Of a stretch of 64,000 nucleotides of DNA, positions 20,914-30,695 are shown piece after piece (the stretch's first letter is position 1; every line of letters begins with the position of its first letter). The stretch comes from Adiantum capillus-veneris (Eukaryota; Streptophyta; Polypodiopsida; Polypodiales; Pteridaceae): positions 48,263,779-48,327,778 of the forward strand of contig CM043970.1 of the NCBI GenBank assembly GCA_014529385.2. Reading direction: 5' to 3'. The translations under genes were made by a program, and so were the position numbers. The notes under the pieces are model-generated. The model saw nothing but the letters and a program-made list of their open reading frames with translations. It had not been told where the DNA came from and did no database searches.

Positions 20914-20990
20914 CTTCGATCGAAGAGGTGTATATATTATACGGTCCTTTGATCAAAGAATTCTTTGATTATAGCAATCTTTGATCGAAG
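20914..20990. repeat. Cluster of CTTYGATCRAAG palindromes
   Basis: CTTCGATCGAAG (20914-20925), CTTTGATCAAAG (20947-20958) and CTTTGATCGAAG (20979-20990) are 12-base palindromes or near-palindromes at 33- and 32-base spacing, with a half-like ctttgatta between the last two. Could be protein-binding repeats or a transposon subterminal end. Confidence 0.7.
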
Positions 20991-21852
20991 ATTTTCTTTA
21001 ATTATACATTTTGCAGTGTATTATTAAAAAAACACGGTATAATTCAAATAATACGTATAATTTTTGTTATATGACCGTATAAATGCAACCCATCCTGTGG
21101 ACTATTGACGACCCAAAGTAGGAGTTGAATGGAATGGTTTGGGTCCCTGTGATGAAAGGAGGGTGGATCCCTATGATGGAAGGGGGGTGGGTCAGTAAGA
21201 AGGGAGGGTAGAAGGAGGTGTCGTCAATGGAATGCTCTGGATGTTGGAGTCCCTCCCTAGCTCCCTCACGGTGTGGTCCTTTGTGAAAGACCATAGGTCA
21301 TAATCTACTATGGAGTGTAGCAGTCAAACAATTCCTACATTGAATGCAGGTACTCCTAACATAAAGACAATGCGCGTTGTAGATCTAGATCTACCACCAA
21401 TTGAGGAACCTAGAGAGATATGTCGGCACCTCCAAAGCCACAAGAGGGCCATGCTTGCAAATAACAGATAGAAATATACACTCATGCTTATAGAAAACTA
21501 GCTACATATAAATCTAAATTCAAAGTTTGGATGTACCGCCTCAAGACTCGGGTTCACTAGAGGCAATGTCCACCCTGGATGGCTGCCCACCTAGGATGTG
21601 AACCATCCAAAGGAAGAGTGCGATGGTTGCTCCCCACCAAAAGCTCTCTCGCCTGACGTATTAGGACCTAGCCATTTTTTACTCTCCCTATACCTAATCT
21701 ACATCCTAGGTTGTATACATGCAAGATCTATCATATATATACACACACATATATCTATGTACTTACATATACACACACATATCTATGTACTTACATATAC
21801 CTTCTCGCCTCTCGATCACGTTCAAAGAGAGGCCTTAACTTTGCATCTGTTG
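20991..21852. other. Spacer with (TA/CA) repeats
   Basis: Contains a duplicated block near 21735-21800 built from atacacacacatat and ctatgtacttacatata. No gene recognised. Confidence 0.45.
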
Positions 21853-23451
21853 TGTTATAAAAATCTAATATCTAACCAACCCAAATGATTTTCTCATACT
21901 AAACTGATCATTTAATGTGGGAACGTAGACAGGAACAAGGGTTAGAATGTAGACATGTGCTTTCGGGTCTATCTCGCCACGGGGCCGATGGTAAAGGGGC
22001 CCAAATGAGAGATGATATGTCAAAGAGCAAGGTTAGATAATGGAGCCTAAAGATCTTAAGGTTAGCTTCATTAAAGACCTCCAAGAGTTAGTGTTAAAAG
22101 TCCTTTGACCTTAGGTAAGGTAGGGTTGAGCTTGAGGTGGGAACCCAGCCCAAGCATGAGGTGCTTGTCGTGCTTGCTGACTAAGGTGCTTGAGGTGCTT
22201 GTCGTGCATGCTGACTAAGGTGCTTGAGGTGCCTGTCGTGCTTGCCGATTAGGGAGCTTGAGGTGCTTGTGGGAACACTACCCAAGCTTGAGGTGCTTTG
22301 TCATGCTTGCTGACTAAGGTGCTTGAGGGTAAGGTGTTCCACAAAGTCAACAAAGATCTCTACAAGGAGGGGGCGAGCCCTACAAGAAGGGGCTAGAGAG
22401 AGAACACACACACCCTCACACAAGGAAAGCTTGGTACAAAGGAAGCAAATAGGACACTTGTCAAGCTCCTCCTCATGTTGCCCTGATGGTGTGCGTAAAG
22501 CCTATTGGTTGGCCTCCCAAGGGATCCAATGATAATTTAGTAGATTTAATTAATTGTTTTTGCATTTATCAAGTCCTCTCTCTCAAAGGGGAAAGGGGGA
22601 TACTTATCCCAAGCCTACCCTCGTTGCTTGATATGCTTCTTGTAGGTGATTGGCTAGGCCTGGAAGGGTCCCATGAGCTTCAAGCATGAGCTACAAGGGG
22701 GGGTCAACCAAAGCAAGAAGGGGGCTAGCTTGGGGGGTATAATCTCCCACACACACTCACACACACTCTCGTTGTGTGAAGTGCAAAGTGTAAGAGCTCC
22801 ATCTCCTTCTCCAAGCTAGTAGAGAAGTTGAGAGCCTAGACCAACACTTTTGGCTATGGAATGCAAATCCAACCAAGAGCCATGCTTCATGCTTAAGCTT
22901 GCCATCTTCTCCATCTTCATTACTATGCTATTATGTATGCTAGCAAGAAGAGTGATCATAAGTGAGGAGCTCCTTCTTTCTCCTATGGAATGTTTCTTCT
23001 TCCTCTTCCCTACCATCATTCCACGCTAGCTCTCTCCACCTTCGAAGGTGCTTGAGGCCTTGGGACTGAGGATTGGGATAGTTAATTCTTTTTACAAAGT
23101 TTATGTTATGCTCGTGATGCATGAAACTTTCCATCTTCATCGCATCACCTAGGTCCCAAGGAACACAAAGATTGAATTGTGCCAACTCTCTCTAAATGGG
23201 AGAATCTACAATACAAATGCCTATTGGAGGGGGGACCGGCTGCACATAAATTGGATCCTCAACTCTTGTCATGTTCTCTAACTCTCTCTCTTACAAAAGT
23301 ATTGTTCATGCCAAGTTAACAAAGTATTATGTTTGTGTTGCTACCATCAATTAAGTTCACCCTCTATGCTCACAAAGTAATCTCACAAAAATGCTTTCTC
23401 TAATTTTCCTAATTCTGCTACTCTCAACGTTCATAGGCCATTTCCATTACA
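21853..23451 (+). repeat. gypsy-2 5' LTR
   Basis: 1599 bp by these boundaries. Matches 34254-35823 along its length with scattered substitutions and small indels, so it is clearly older than the chromovirus LTR pair at 50.8-59.5 kb. Contains a 34-bp tandem array. Confidence 0.9.
22154..22330 (+). repeat. 34-bp tandem array in gypsy-2 LTR
   Basis: Units built on gcttgaggtgcttgtcgtgc followed by tgactaaggt, at 34-bp period for the first units and degenerate after. The 3' LTR carries the same array at about 34560-34735. Sits in the presumed U3 promoter region. Confidence 0.85.
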
Positions 23452-23452
23452 T

Positions 23453-23464
23453 TGGTATCATAGC
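23453..23464 (+). promoter_or_regulatory. gypsy-2 primer-binding site
   Basis: TGGTATCATAGC, one base different from the standard initiator tRNA-Met complement, begins one base after the 5' LTR. Confidence 0.85.
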
Positions 23465-23857
23465 ATTTGGTTTCTCTTTTATTGCTTAAGAAGAGAGGTC
23501 CTTAAGTAGCCTATTGATGGTTTAATTATATTAGGGTAAGTGGGTCTAGGATCTATTATCGCTTTTGTTGAGCCCACTATGTGGGATATTGTGCACACCT
23601 CGGGAGCTTTGGTATTTATAATGGGGTCTTTTTAGACTTGCCTACGGCTTTACCATTATTGAGCCATAAGAAGTCCAAAAGGAGCTAGCCCTCGGCAATT
23701 TTGCAATATTAGACCCACTCCACTACTCTCTATAATTAACTAATTCGAGCCGTGGGTGTAGATACTTAAGAGCTGATATTCAAAGGCTAACAGGAGTAGC
23801 AACTAAGGTTTTGGATTGCCAAAGAATACACCAAGTAAACACATAAGTTATATTAAC

Positions 23858-25351
23858 ATGGCTGACAATAACCAAGAGAGTAGAATGAACATTGATAACT
23901 TTGATTTGGCACATGAAGGTGCTAATGAGGATGCCCCCATGTTTGTCAATTATCTTGTTACTAGGTTGTAGCAAGCTATGGGTAACCCTGTTTTGCAAGC
24001 CAAAGTTATTCAACAACTTCCAGCTTATGGGATTTCCCTTCCTCTCCACAAGGAGAGAGAGCTTAGGAGGCCTCTTGATGAGACCCCCAAAAGAAGACTC
24101 TCTCCCATACGAGAGGAGGAATCCAAAGAACGCGAAAGTGATGAATCTTTAAGTTCCTCTGAAGATGTGGCTCCACGAAGACGGCGGTCTAGACGATCGC
24201 CAACTCCTCCCAAGAGGAAACAAGCAACCCACACTCCTTCTCCTCGTCACTACGAAAGGGAAGAGACGAAACAAAGGAAGAAAAGGGCAAGAAAGAGGTC
24301 ACCCTCTTCTCTTTCTTCTTCACCTTCCTCCTCTTGTGATGAAAGCTATGGATATTCTCCTAAAGAATACAAGAGGGGAGGACATCCCAAATCTTACCCT
24401 GTATGGCAAAGTTCACAAAAGCTCAAGAGGTTCAAAGAGGAAGAAAAGAGTATCTCTTTTCTCACCTATGATGGCACCTTTGGTGCCACCAACAAATTAT
24501 TGGCCTTCATCCAGCAATTTGATGCGGCCTTTGGAGACGAGGGCTTCACGGAGTCCTCCAAGCTACACCATGTAGCTATACACTTCTAGAAATTGGCTCA
24601 TGAATGGTGGGCTAGCCTTCGTGGCAACGGCAAAACCCCAAAGACATGGAAAACTCTACGAGTTTCCATCATGAAGCAATTCCTTGCAAGCGATGCAAAG
24701 GACAAAGTGCTTACCGAATGGCACAATTTGAAGCTTCTCTCTCATGAGTCTATCCACATATATGTAGACAAGTTTTGGGGTTTACATCTCAAGGCTACTA
24801 TCTTTCAAAAGATAGACTTCACCGAGCAAAAGCAACAATTTTGTGCGGGAATACCTGAAGAGATGGCCGAGTACGTCAACTCTCAACGACCTGACTCTAT
24901 CACCGAAGTAATCCACCACACCAACAAGGGGCTAGACGCAATGTCAAGCCCATGGAAAACAAAGACAAAAATGATGCAAAAAGGGAAAACCAATGCCCAA
25001 AAAGTTTCCCAAGGCAATTCCAACAACAACAACAACAACAATCGGTCCAAGGAGAAGGGAGTTAAGGTAAAAACAAACTCTCTCCTGAAGAGCTTGAAGC
25101 TTTTCGCAAGGACCATAAATGTTTTAAGTGTGGGGGAGCAATGACATGGCTATCGTTCTTGCCCCAAGAGAAATGCCCGCAATGAGACTCCTAGAGCTTC
25201 CACCATCGAAGCTCCAAAAGAGGATGATTATTGCAAAGGATCACCTCTCTCCTATGCTTGGGGAAAAGTAAGGGAGCATGATGCCTTCATCTTGTTTGAC
25301 CTTGACTCTATTCACAACTTCATATCAATGGAGTTGGTCACCAAGTTGGGG
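23858..25351 (+). pseudogene. gag: gypsy-2 gag and start of protease
   Basis: Starts MADNNQESRMN at 23858. An Arg/Ser-rich stretch (RRRRSRRSPTPPKRK) precedes the Gag core (FLTYDGTFGATNKLLAFIQQ, then EWWASLRGNGKTPKTW and VLTEWHNLKLL). A poly-Asn run NNNNNNN comes before the zinc knuckle CFKCG...HGYRSC, split by a frame change. The protease begins LFDLDSIHNFISMELVTKLG, with D-L-D where D-P/S-G is expected, so the active site is lost. TAG codons lie near 23968 and 24589. The frame is cut at 25351 by the CACTA insertion and resumes IQPFEMGD at 30696. Confidence 0.85.
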
Positions 25352-25592
25352 CACTACAAGAGGTTGTGTGCTCTTGTGACACTGTTAGCGACGGAAATAC
25401 ACTGGGTTTTTATAACCCCCGGCGTCGCTAAAACCGTCGCTACGGGCGTCGCTACGAGAGCGTCGGTATAGTCGTCGCTATATAGCGAAGCTCATAGCGA
25501 CGCATATAGCGACGTTTACACAGAAGACTATAGCAACGCTCATAGCGATGCTACAGAGCCATAAATAGCGACGCTTATAGCGACGCCCGAGA
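25352..25592. repeat. CACTA left TIR and subterminal repeats
   Basis: After the 12-bp TIR come GCGTCGCT-type units (25422 onward), which switch to the opposite orientation, AGCGACG, around gtcgctatatagcga near 25470-25485. Such arrays bind the element's TNPA protein and are needed in cis for excision. Confidence 0.9.
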
Positions 25593-25951
25593 GAATTTTT
25601 TTTTGGTGGCAGGGCATTGAATGCCCTGCCACCCATCAACCATATTGTACTTGATTCACTTTTTAAAAAAAGTGCAAGGGTAGATAATAGACCCAAAATA
25701 GTCACCCACAAGATGCATTGTTTGCAAAATTGACAATTGTACACATCATAGGCAAAATGAATTGATTGGCAAATATAATAATGACAATTGTACAACATCA
25801 TAGGCATAAAGAATTGATTGGCAAAAGGAACTGCGGTGACAAATGTAATAATATACATGGTCCAAAAAGACGTATAAAATCCGTCTCATGTTACATAAGC
25901 TATGAGAAACCCTAAACTAATGCTATCTAGCTACGGTTAAACTGACGTCGT

Positions 25952-27262
25952 CTAGTCAGACGTCTCATCGCGTCCAAGCGGCGTATCTGTCGGATTCTGC
26001 AAAAAAAGACAATAAGACAGCTTTCAGTAAGTATAAACATATAACGACATTTATAAAACAATACAAAAAATAAAAAAGAGTAAACCCTAATACTAACCAT
26101 GCCGCCGCGAGAACTGAGAATGTCCATCAGGGCGTTTAAGCCCTTCCTGCCTGCGTACTCGCGCTCGTACGGTGTGGGATCACGTCCTGTCATCGACCAC
26201 TGTCAAAACATACAAAGATTTCATTATGTTAGAACTAAAAAACTCATAAACCCTAAACTATCGAACATAAAGAGCAATGTGAAAACACTTACAAAATTGG
26301 CCTCAAATGATGCCCATCCACCGCTCCCCAAGTGGTGCGAGCTCCCTGCCTCTACTCGCGCTCTGGCTGCATCCTTTTGTTGCTTCCACTTGTCGGGATT
26401 CTCGCGCGCTGCTTTCTTCGCATTCTTCCAATCTTCTTTGGCCAGCCAATCTGGCCTGTTCCACCCATTCTTGATTTCTTTTTGCACTTCGGAACGCTTA
26501 TGTTTGCAGTATTCGCGCATTCGAATCTTCATCAGGTCTTCATTGAAGCGCTGATCCCGTGTTGGAACGGGAAACTCATCATGAAGTATGCTGATGACTC
26601 TGTTTTTTAAATCACTTGGTACTTCACTCCATTTGTTTAGTATGTAGTGTCTAAACAGCTGAGAGCAAAGACCACGCATGCGCGAGATCACCTTCTTGTC
26701 GTCATCATCCATGATGATGCCGCTGCTGATGTCGACGGAGTAAGGCAAGCCCCTCTGGCCGGTGACGCGTGAACCTGGGTGTCCCGGCAGGGGTCTCTAT
26801 CGGCATGTCGATGGGGGTACGGACGTCAGGTGTCTCCACCGGCGTCTGGGCCCCGAAGCAAGGAGTGTCAAGTGGGGTGGCTCCTGGCGGAGTAGGTAGA
26901 GGTGTGTAGCTTCTAGGAACAGTCAGCCGTGCAAAACCTAGCGTAGATGGCGATGTTGTGGCTGGTGTGGGGGCGGGCAAAGAAGGGGAGGGTAAAGAGC
27001 CTCGTCGAACACGAGGCGGTGTGGAGGCATCGGTGGCGGAATCCCCACAACAACTGCCACCGCCACCACTAGAGCGTCGGTGTCTAGACGAGTGTGAAGC
27101 TCGTCTCGTCGACGCCGAAGCTTCGGAGCGCGCCGAATGCTCCGAAAGAGAGGGAGATGCGGATGGAGTAGGAACGCACGATGATGCGCCAGAGCGATGA
27201 CGCTGCACGTACCACTGTCTCTGCTGCGGTGACAAAGAAGAAAGAAACTCCTCATCATCCAT
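25952..27262 (-). pseudogene. TNPA-like gene of the CACTA element (Transposase_24 type)
   Basis: Minus strand, ATG at 27262 (MDDEEFLSSLSPQQRQWYV). A Ser/Pro/Thr-rich N-terminal half is followed by FRHYILNKWSEVPSDLKNRV and the Lys/Trp-rich helical region (RPDWLAKEDWKNAKKAAREN), typical of the plant Ptta/En-Spm family. Likely introns: donor after 26293 (gtaagtg) to acceptor before 26199 (gacag), and donor after 26098 (gttagta) to acceptor before 25996 (ttttgcag); exons join in phase as NFWSMTGRDPTPYERE and then NPTDTPLG, with stop near 25952. One extra G in the run at 26753-26756 breaks the frame between RHRPEG and LPYSVDI. TNPA binds subterminal repeats and assists transposition. Confidence 0.75.
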
Positions 27263-27534
27263 ACCTGCATTAAACACACGAATATTTAAACTTAATATTG
27301 AATGAATAGAGTAGACAATGACGTAAAGACCATTAAATACAATGACGTAATGACGCATATAAATACAATGACGCAATGAATTGAGTGATAGAAGAGGCAA
27401 GTCGAAAACTCAGAATTTTCAATCAAAAGATGTGAGCGCGAGTAGAAAAGAGCGTTATACACCATGGAAGGTACTTAGAGAGCCAGAGCTTTTACAACAC
27501 GGAGCAAAATTGTTCAAATACAATATTTGTGGCT

Positions 27535-28882
27535 TTAAGAGATCTCTCTCTCATCCTCGCATAACTCAGCATAACTTCCTATATCTATATAGAGCTCTCC
27601 GTTTAAACACATATCCTCTGTTTCATTTTGTAGCTCCTCTGCATGCACCCCATATAGAGTAGTAGCATCTTGATGCTCATCTGGCACCACCGCAGCGGCT
27701 TCTGATTGAGCATCTTCTCTGATCTCCTCCATTGATGTCGTTGTGATTGGCACATGGTAGCCTTCATATGTCCTTGCACTACGAGGGGCTACCTCTATGA
27801 CGTACCACCAGTTTGATGTAGACTTTGTAGGATGAAATATTACCTGCCAGAGCCACATAACTTACATGAGAGCTTTCAAGCACATAACTTGTAAAAGGGG
27901 GATGTTAACTATTTACATACTTACTTGTTCACAATGCTCGGGTAGTACGAAAGTGTCTCTTAGGTCAGTCCATTTCTTAGTAGAATCCACCTCAAGAAAA
28001 CCAGACTCTCCTCTACGCACAGTAGCGTTGCGACCCTCCATGATTATCTTGAACCATTGCACGTCGAACAAGTCGACAAAAATCCTCTGTAATCGATCCT
28101 CAAAATCTCTTGCAGCGTGCCGAAGTAAGTGAGTTCCGCCACCACAGGATCTGCATCAGAGGAACGTCGTCGACTAAACTGTTCAAATTTTGCCATGATT
28201 CCACAATCTTGAGTAAAACGCTTTTTGTCAATTCGTTCCACCCTAAAATGTCGACCTTTACACCATGCTGCTGTGTATGACTTATACTACAACGAACAAA
28301 GATTATGAGTGGCCGTTCCACCCTAAAATGTCGACCTTTACACCATGCTGCTGTGTATGACTTATACTACAACGAACAAAGATTACGAGTGGCCTGCATG
28401 TTGAGAAGAACCAGGAGTGCTTTCAATCTAGACATACGTGCTCCATTATACAATGGCGTATCGGCTTCACTTTTCATATCATCATAGATAAGCCTTTCTG
28501 AATCCATGATCGTCTCGATCATTTCATCAATCTCGGGCTCAAACATTGCCTTGTTGGGAATGTGCTCTGCATGATCATCCCCCGAGCTGTCAGAGGCTAC
28601 ATCTTGTGGCCTCACATATGCTGCTTGACCAAAGCGCCTGTGAACACGTCTATTGGGTTGCAAGATTGCTGCTTGTTGGCCAGCGTCAGAGTCCGACGAG
28701 TTATAATTGGCAACAACTCGATCTATAATAGATGGATCGACCTCGCCAAATTCGCGAACGTGCTGCAAAGAAACACGTCTTGTCCGTCGCACAGCATGCT
28801 TGCATTGATTACAAGGACATAAGACCCTCGTTGAGAGATAGGTGTTTCGGTTGGACGGTCCCACATCCTCGTCGCTACTCAT
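27535..28882 (-). pseudogene. TNPD transposase remnant, core deleted
   Basis: N-terminal part (28882-28367): MSSDEDVGPSN, then a transposase-associated CPCNQCKHAVR motif, an acidic linker and PLYNGARMSRLKALLVLLNM, the start of the TNPD body. The Transposase_21 catalytic core is missing. After an 80-bp duplicated block, C-terminal DUF4216-like sequence follows: CGIMAKFEQFSRRRSSD, LTYFGTLQEILRIDY, a one-base frame change near 28085, then LFDVQWFKI and FLEVDSTKKWTDL. An intron (27924-27844, gtaagtatgt...ctggcag) joins PEHCEQ to VIFHPTKSTSNWWYVIEV. Stop at about 27535. The intact protein would cut the transposon ends. Confidence 0.8.
28235..28394. repeat. 80-bp tandem duplication at the TNPD deletion site
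   Basis: 28235-28314 and 28315-28394 are the same 80 bases, starting gttccaccctaaaatgtcga, with one difference seen (gattatgag / gattacgag). It sits where the transposase core was lost. Confidence 0.95.
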
Positions 28883-28944
28883 AATGAGGATAAAAAACTT
28901 ATAACCTGGACAACAAATTTAATATTCTATTGGCATTCTTCGTC

Positions 28945-28947
<3 letters not shown>

Positions 28948-29022
<75 letters not shown>
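28948..29022. repeat. (CT)n microsatellite
   Basis: About 37 CT dinucleotides just upstream of the TNPD start on the minus strand. Confidence 0.95.
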
Positions 29023-29024
<2 letters not shown>

Positions 29025-29299
29025 ACCTCACATTCTCTAGTCATGTCCAATCCCCGCACACCTCGGTCTAGAGGTGCACGGAGATCAGAACCACCGGGTT
29101 ATAATCTCGTCTTTATTGGTCAAAACCTATATTTGTGGGTACAAGAAATCTACACACCCACGTCTACATGATACTGCATGTAGTGGACAAAACCCCTTTG
29201 CCTCTTCTCTAGCTGTAGCACTTCACTTCATCTTAACATCTTTTCACAGTAGATCTTTTCACTGTTCGTCTAACTCTAAACCCTAAACCGTAAGTAATT

Positions 29300-29408
29300 C
29301 TTGCGTGGACTCGATCTAACGTAAATAAGCGTAAATCTAAATAAACGTAAATCTAACTAAAAATAAAGCTAAATCTAATTTAACGTAAGTCTAATGACTA
29401 GAGGTTGT
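29300..29408. repeat. AT-rich cgtaaatctaa array, left block
   Basis: Variants of acgtaaatctaa repeat several times; a matching block lies on the other side of the HMA fragment (29602-29715). Confidence 0.75.
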
Positions 29409-29601
29409 CTAGATGGTCATTGTGTCGGGGATGTAGTGACTCTTGCCGCCCTGAAGATCCACCTTCTTCCCTATCTTCTGAAGACATTTCACCAGTACTT
29501 TTGGATCGACGGAGCCCACCATGAGTGAAGGCAGCAATACCCTATATTCCATTGAGGGCTTTCTTCACCCGCTTCATGCAGGCGTCGCAGTCTATGGAGA
29601 C
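29409..29601 (-). pseudogene. Captured heavy-metal-associated (HMA) domain gene fragment
   Basis: Minus strand from 29601: VSIDCDACMKRVKKALNGI, the start of an HMA domain with the C-x-x-C metal site (CDAC). A stop follows. After a frame change comes GSVDPKVLVKCLQKIGKKVD and then LQ, matching the second half of plant HIPP/ATX1-like proteins. The CDS would end at 29409. Such proteins chelate or carry metals in the cytosol. The fragment has no role in transposition, so it is best explained as host sequence captured by the CACTA element. The stop and frame change say it is not functional as a full domain. Confidence 0.7.
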
Positions 29602-29715
29602 CTAAATCTAATCTAATATAACGTAAATCTAAATCTAGCTTAAATAAACGTAAATCTAGTTAAAAATAAACATAAATCTAATTTAATGTAAGTCTACATA
29701 TAACCTAATCTTTAA
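29602..29715. repeat. AT-rich cgtaaatctaa array, right block
   Basis: Same motif family as 29300-29408 (taaataaacgtaaatcta, aaaaataaacataaatcta). Confidence 0.75.
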
Positions 29716-29969
29716 CGTCTTTTAAGATAGTTTCCTACGACGTTATAACTCTCTTCTTCTTGTGTGTGTGCGCGTGTGTGGATGTGTGTGCCAATAAAAA
29801 GAGATAAATGGTATAACCTTTCTATCACCCATGCCAAGTATGATAGATTGATTATGCCATTTCCCTCTTGAATAATAGGTCTTGAGTTCAACTCCTCGTC
29901 AGCTAGATCTTTAGGTCTTTTAATTTTAATTAGTTTCCTACGACGTTAAATTAGTTTCTCTCTCTTTCT

Positions 29970-30244
29970 CTCTCAATGTGTGTGCATTTTTTTGGATCGT
30001 ATGCATGTTTTCTCTCTCTTTTCCTCTCTCAATGTGTGCGTTTTTTGTTTATGCATGTTCTCTCTCTCTTTTCCTCTCTCAATGCGTGCGTTTTTTGTTT
30101 ATGCATGCTCTCTCTCTCTCTTTTTCTCTCTCAATGTGTGTGTGCATTCTTTGTTTATGTATGTGTGTGTGCGTTTTTGTTTTTGTTTGTACTCTCTCTC
30201 TCTCTCTCTCTCAAAAACACTATGTGTGTGTGTGTGTGTGTGTA

Positions 30245-30277
<33 letters not shown>

Positions 30278-30339
30278 AAGAGGGGAAGGGAACATGAGAA
30301 TGAGGAGAGGGAAGGAGCATACCTGGCTCTCCTTCCTCT

Positions 30340-30375
<36 letters not shown>

Positions 30376-30380
30376 AGAAG

Positions 30381-30438
<58 letters not shown>

Positions 30439-30440
30439 CG
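29970..30440. repeat. Mixed (TG)n / (CT)n / (GA)n tracts
   Basis: Repeated phrases ctctctctcttttcctctct with caatg.gtgcgttttttgttt about 55 bases apart, then (TG)n near 30222-30254 and 30342-30374, and (GA)n near 30385-30432. All long open frames here are products of these repeats. Confidence 0.9.
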
Positions 30441-30467
30441 TTACCTGCTCCTTGCTTGAGGGCGCCG

Positions 30468-30496
30468 AAAAACTCAGATCTGAGATCTGAGTTTTT
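30468..30496. repeat. 29-bp perfect palindrome
   Basis: Arms AAAAACTCAGATCT and AGATCTGAGTTTTT around a single G. Confidence 0.95.
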
Positions 30497-30527
30497 GGGC
30501 GCGCTTGGTTATTTTTTTACCCCAGCT

Positions 30528-30633
30528 GGCGTCGCTATGAGCGTCGCTATAAGCGTCGCTATGAGCGTCGCAAATTTACAAAGAAATTTGCGACGCTCAT
30601 AGCGACGCTTATAGCGACGCTCATAGCGACGCC
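30528..30633. repeat. 106-bp perfect inverted repeat in CACTA right subterminal region
   Basis: Left arm 30528-30577 and right arm 30584-30633 are exact reverse complements over 50 bases, around the 6-base loop acaaag. The arms are themselves made of GCGTCGCTATGA / GCGTCGCTATAA units. Confidence 0.97.
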
Positions 30634-30695
30634 GGGAATTTTTTTTTTGAGCGTCGCTGTGTGAGCGTCGCTAATATGAAGAGCCTCTTGTAGTG
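30634..30695. repeat. CACTA right TIR and terminal subterminal units
   Basis: Two more gagcgtcgct units, then CCTCTTGTAGTG closing the element. Confidence 0.92.

Larger units (their letters stand above)
25352..30695 (-). mobile_element. CACTA (En/Spm) DNA transposon, deletion derivative (5344 bp)
   Basis: Ends are CACTACAAGAGG (25352) and CCTCTTGTAGTG (to 30695): the CACTA signature with a 12-bp perfect terminal inverted repeat. GGG on each side (25349-25351, 30696-30698) is the usual 3-bp target duplication; removing the element restores the gypsy-2 protease frame (VTKLG-IQPFEMG). Subterminal arrays of GCGTCGCT/AGCGACGC occur at both ends, as expected for TNPA binding. Genes lie on the minus strand: a TNPD pair of ends without its catalytic core, and a TNPA-like gene. 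It would need transposase in trans. Confidence 0.95.

Noticed and set aside
24165-24575. 136-codon plus frame over the gypsy-2 gag
   Set aside because: Out-of-frame shadow of the Arg/Ser-rich Gag, whose frame carries the conserved residues.
29976-30490. Overlapping open frames of up to 170 codons in three plus frames
   Set aside because: They are translations of (TG)n, (CT)n and (GA)n repeats, open in all frames at once.
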